Origin: JBDHDH01 sp039591615
GTDB lineage: Bacteria > Gemmatimonadota > Gemmatimonadetes > Gemmatimonadales > GWC2-71-9
Reading direction: 5' to 3'
Assembly (NCBI GenBank): GCA_039591615.1
Contig: JBDHDH010000104.1
Coordinates: 1-13,168, forward strand
Length of the DNA: 13,168 nucleotides
The notes beneath the pieces are model-generated. The model made no database searches, was not told the DNA's origin, and worked only from the letters and a program-made list of their open reading frames with translations. Position numbers and translations under genes: made by a program. The number at the start of each line of letters is the position of its first letter. Positions within the stretch are counted from its first letter, which is position 1. Shown piece after piece: positions 12,078 to 13,168 of the stretch.

Positions 12078-13168
12078 TCGGGAGCCGCAATCTAATGGGG
12101 TACAGTCACTTTAGCACTTGGCCGTCACTGACTTTTCCCCCGCTTTCCTCCTCTGCTCACAAGCAGGCACGCAGGGTGTTGCCACGTCGCAACTCATGCT
12201 GGTCCTGGTACCAGAACTCCGCCGCGCCCTTCACGGCCGGAACGCGCATCGCGACCAAGAAGTAACACGGCTGCGAGACCTGCGCGTGACCCGAGGCAGT
12301 CGGCCGGCGGTGTGGACGCCCCGGCTGGCTTCGCTGAGCTCGCCAGCATGCTTGATGTCATCTGAGAAGGTCTTGTGCGCCGAGGCTACTGATAATCACT
12401 CGCGTTCGGGACGTGACTGAGTCGCGCCGTGGTCGCCGTCACTCCTTCGACTCCGTTTCCGACTTGAGATAGACATTGGGGTCGTGATACAGCAGCGCAC
12501 CGTCCGGTCACCACTCCCAGTGCGGCCCAAGATCCATCTTGATCCAGTCGACGTAGAAGCCCGGAATCTCGGTGGTTTCTCCCTCACAGAACCGGCGAAT
12601 GTCGGGCTCTGAACCGCCCCGGGATTGCCGAGGCACACTGCCCTACGCCACCGCTTTCACGGAAAGCCCAATCAGGCCTTGATCCCGTTTGCTCCCACCC
12701 TGCCGTAGGCCCGAAATCCCAAGCTCTTGGAGGGAACAACCCACCGCCGGCGGTTCGCGGCTTCGTCGGATCGGTTGGTCTTGCGAATCGACCGCCCCCA
12801 AAACTGTACGCAAGTGTAGGCGGGCGATAGCCCGCGGGGCCCAGGGTCTACGAGACTGCCCGTTGGCCGGGATGTCGTCCGTCTCCGCCAACGCATTCCT
12901 CCGTGGTCGGTATGATCAAGTTTCAGTGTTGCCGACGCGACCGACGACAGAGCGTTTCTGCTATGGATCGAGGGTCGTGGGCATTCTCAAGGGAGTATGG
13001 CCCTGCCGCACACGGGGCGAACCGGGCCGGCCCGCCCGTTATCCAACCAGTCCCTGCACCGCCGCAACGTTGCGCTGCTGCAACCCTTGCCGTCGCCCGC
13101 CCTGCGCTTCACCTTACCAAACGTAAGAAAGATGTACCCGCCGCTGACTTCTGCCGGCCGAGCCGCCA
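12078..13168. other. Gene-poor right flank, about 1.1 kb
   Basis: No intact gene with start, ribosome-binding site and protein-like sequence could be supported. There are coding-like fragments on the minus strand: one ending at TGA 12157-12159 (CYFLVAMRVPAVKGAAEFWY, then QDQHELRRGNTLRACL) and the clearer remnant at 12439-12642. Open minus-strand frames at 12643-12896 were not recognised. Short dyads are GCGGGC-GATA-GCCCGC (12820-12835) and the palindrome CGCAACGTTGCG (13063-13074). The picture is of decayed sequence beside a tRNA. A gene truncated by the window edge cannot be excluded. Confidence 0.45.
12439..12642 (-). pseudogene. Degraded C-terminal remnant with in-frame stop
   Basis: One minus-strand frame reads EPDIRRFCEGETTEIPGFYV, then DWIKMDLGPHWEW, then TGA at 12508-12510, then PDGALLYHDPNVYLKSETES-KE and a final TGA at 12439. 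Both sides of the internal stop look like one continuous natural protein tail, with the stop between WEW and PDGALL. The frame is closed upstream by TAG at 12643-12645. Other genes here end in TGA, so a recoded genetic code is unlikely. The most likely reading is the 3' end of a decayed gene whose family I cannot name with confidence. A short real gene from GTG 12636 to 12508 (42 codons) is an alternative. Confidence 0.45.

Noticed and set aside
11839..12090. Minus-strand 83-codon frame across the tRNA
   Set aside because: Its translated middle (SGGMADAPDSKSGGGNPVRV) is the typical artefact of reading a tRNA-Leu gene as protein.
12508..12510. Idea that TGA is read as an amino acid in this genome
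   Set aside because: gmk, yicC, pepA, icd and others end in TGA exactly at expected C termini, so TGA is an ordinary stop here.
12643..12896. Two minus-strand frames in the right flank as possible transposase remnants
   Set aside because: No transposase motif (DDE, HUH or serine recombinase) is visible and no terminal inverted repeats or target duplications were found.
13058..13085. Resemblance of CGCAACGTTGCG and nearby GCAAC to an integron attC core
   Set aside because: The flanking bases do not fit the RYYYAAC and GTTRRRY core sites and no second core pair at suitable distance was found.

Overview
The window is GC-rich, densely packed bacterial chromosome. The gene set (yicC-gmk-rpoZ housekeeping order, a TonB-receptor-like outer-membrane protein inside that cluster, frequent GTG starts, small secreted SH3/LSm-like plus glycine-zipper proteins) is most suggestive of Gemmatimonadota or a close uncultured relative. 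That placement is inferred from gene content and is not proven. TGA is used as a normal stop codon.

Region 1 (1-6209, all minus strand) reads as one tightly coupled operon in transcription order icd (NADP isocitrate dehydrogenase), pepA (leucyl aminopeptidase), a TonB-dependent-receptor-like protein, yicC (RNase-associated), gmk (guanylate kinase) and rpoZ (RNA polymerase omega, cut by the window edge). Three of the five junctions are four-base GTGA stop/start overlaps, which implies translational coupling. A candidate promoter, a short leader reading frame that overlaps the icd start, and a 19-bp inverted repeat lie in the 384-bp gap upstream of icd.

Region 2 (6594-8630, minus strand) holds three less familiar genes. 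In transcription order they are a secreted DUF3047-type protein, a three-helix membrane protein whose C-terminal domain looks like a divergent M15 zinc peptidase, and a protein with eight paired cysteines (two probable zinc ribbons).

Region 3 (8754-11787, plus strand) is a run of small, separately spaced genes: a membrane-anchored six-cysteine protein, a secreted LSm/SH3-like plus glycine-zipper protein, a HARE-HTH protein with a probable ribbon-helix-helix tail (behind a repeated pyrimidine-rich leader and before a textbook intrinsic terminator), a 77-residue helical protein, and an 85-residue zinc-ribbon protein with a C-terminal membrane anchor.

Region 4 (11995-13168) holds a tRNA-Leu(CAA) on the minus strand followed by about 1.1 kb with no convincing intact gene. 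One stretch (12439-12642) reads like the degraded C-terminal end of a real protein, so this flank looks like decayed sequence beside a tRNA gene. No CRISPR array, intact insertion sequence or rRNA was seen. The most interesting items are the HARE-HTH/RHH regulator with its 30-bp-spaced leader repeats, the M15-like membrane enzyme paired with DUF3047, the double zinc-ribbon protein, and the outer-membrane receptor embedded in a housekeeping operon.
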